The notes beneath the pieces were generated by a model. It saw only the letters and a program-made list of their open reading frames with translations. It did not search any database and had not been told where the DNA came from. Both the position numbers and the translations under genes were made by a program. DNA of 15,814 nucleotides from an uncultured Succinivibrio sp. (lineage in GTDB: Bacteria > Pseudomonadota > Gammaproteobacteria > Enterobacterales > Succinivibrionaceae): the NCBI GenBank assembly GCA_900754255.1, contig CAAECI010000031.1, positions 1 through 15,814 on the forward strand. Reading direction: 5' to 3'. Positions within the stretch are counted from its first letter, which is position 1, and the number at the start of each line of letters is the position of its first letter. This document shows, in pieces, positions 15,805-15,814 of the stretch.

Positions 15805-15814
15805 GTTCTTGAAA

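Overview
The window looks like chromosome of a gammaproteobacterium. RpsF, RpsR, RplI, RlmB, RNase R, RdgB and HemW all read as gammaproteobacterial types, and the order rnr-rlmB ... rpsF-rpsR-rplI is typical of that class. Within it I lean towards an anaerobic or microaerophilic lineage such as Succinivibrionaceae. That placement is inference: it rests on the divergent Hfq, the DpnM-like Dam and the missing priB, not on a search.

Layout, left to right. (1) 1-479: a divergent hfq with its own promoter, closed by a palindromic hairpin. (2) 497-1111, minus: a YqaB-like HAD sugar-phosphate phosphatase. (3) 1168-7830, plus: a tight five-gene run made of a lipoamide-dehydrogenase-like flavoprotein, rdgB, hemW, rnr and rlmB. 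rdgB/hemW and hemW/rnr each overlap by a GTGA. (4) 7910-9207: a strong promoter, a structured leader, the ribosomal protein operon rpsF-rpsR-rplI, and a bidirectional terminator. (5) 9244-10093, minus: a PAS-GGDEF diguanylate cyclase split by a frameshift. (6) 10094-10539: an AT-rich gap with inverted repeats but no gene. (7) 10540-11397: a D12-class Dam-type GATC methyltransferase. (8) 11449-15714, minus: a 1421-residue SNF2-family helicase-like ATPase, ended by a strong intrinsic terminator.

The window resembles a compressed E. coli hfq-hflX-hflKC-purA-nsrR-rnr-rlmB ... rpsF-priB-rpsR-rplI region. The genes between hfq and rnr are replaced by a phosphatase, a flavoprotein and the rdgB-hemW pair, which sits elsewhere in E. 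coli. Most genes are core information-processing functions: RNA chaperone, nucleotide-pool sanitation, heme insertion, RNA decay, rRNA methylation and ribosomal proteins.

The most unusual points are the flavoprotein that has lost both redox cysteines and the flavin-side Lys/Glu pair, the Hfq that has lost its arginine rim patch and the proximal-site His, the frameshift in the diguanylate cyclase beside a tandem 4-base repeat, and a marked excess of GATC sites alongside a resident GATC-type methylase. I did not find a clear new multi-gene system. No tRNA, rRNA, CRISPR array, insertion sequence or phage gene was seen.
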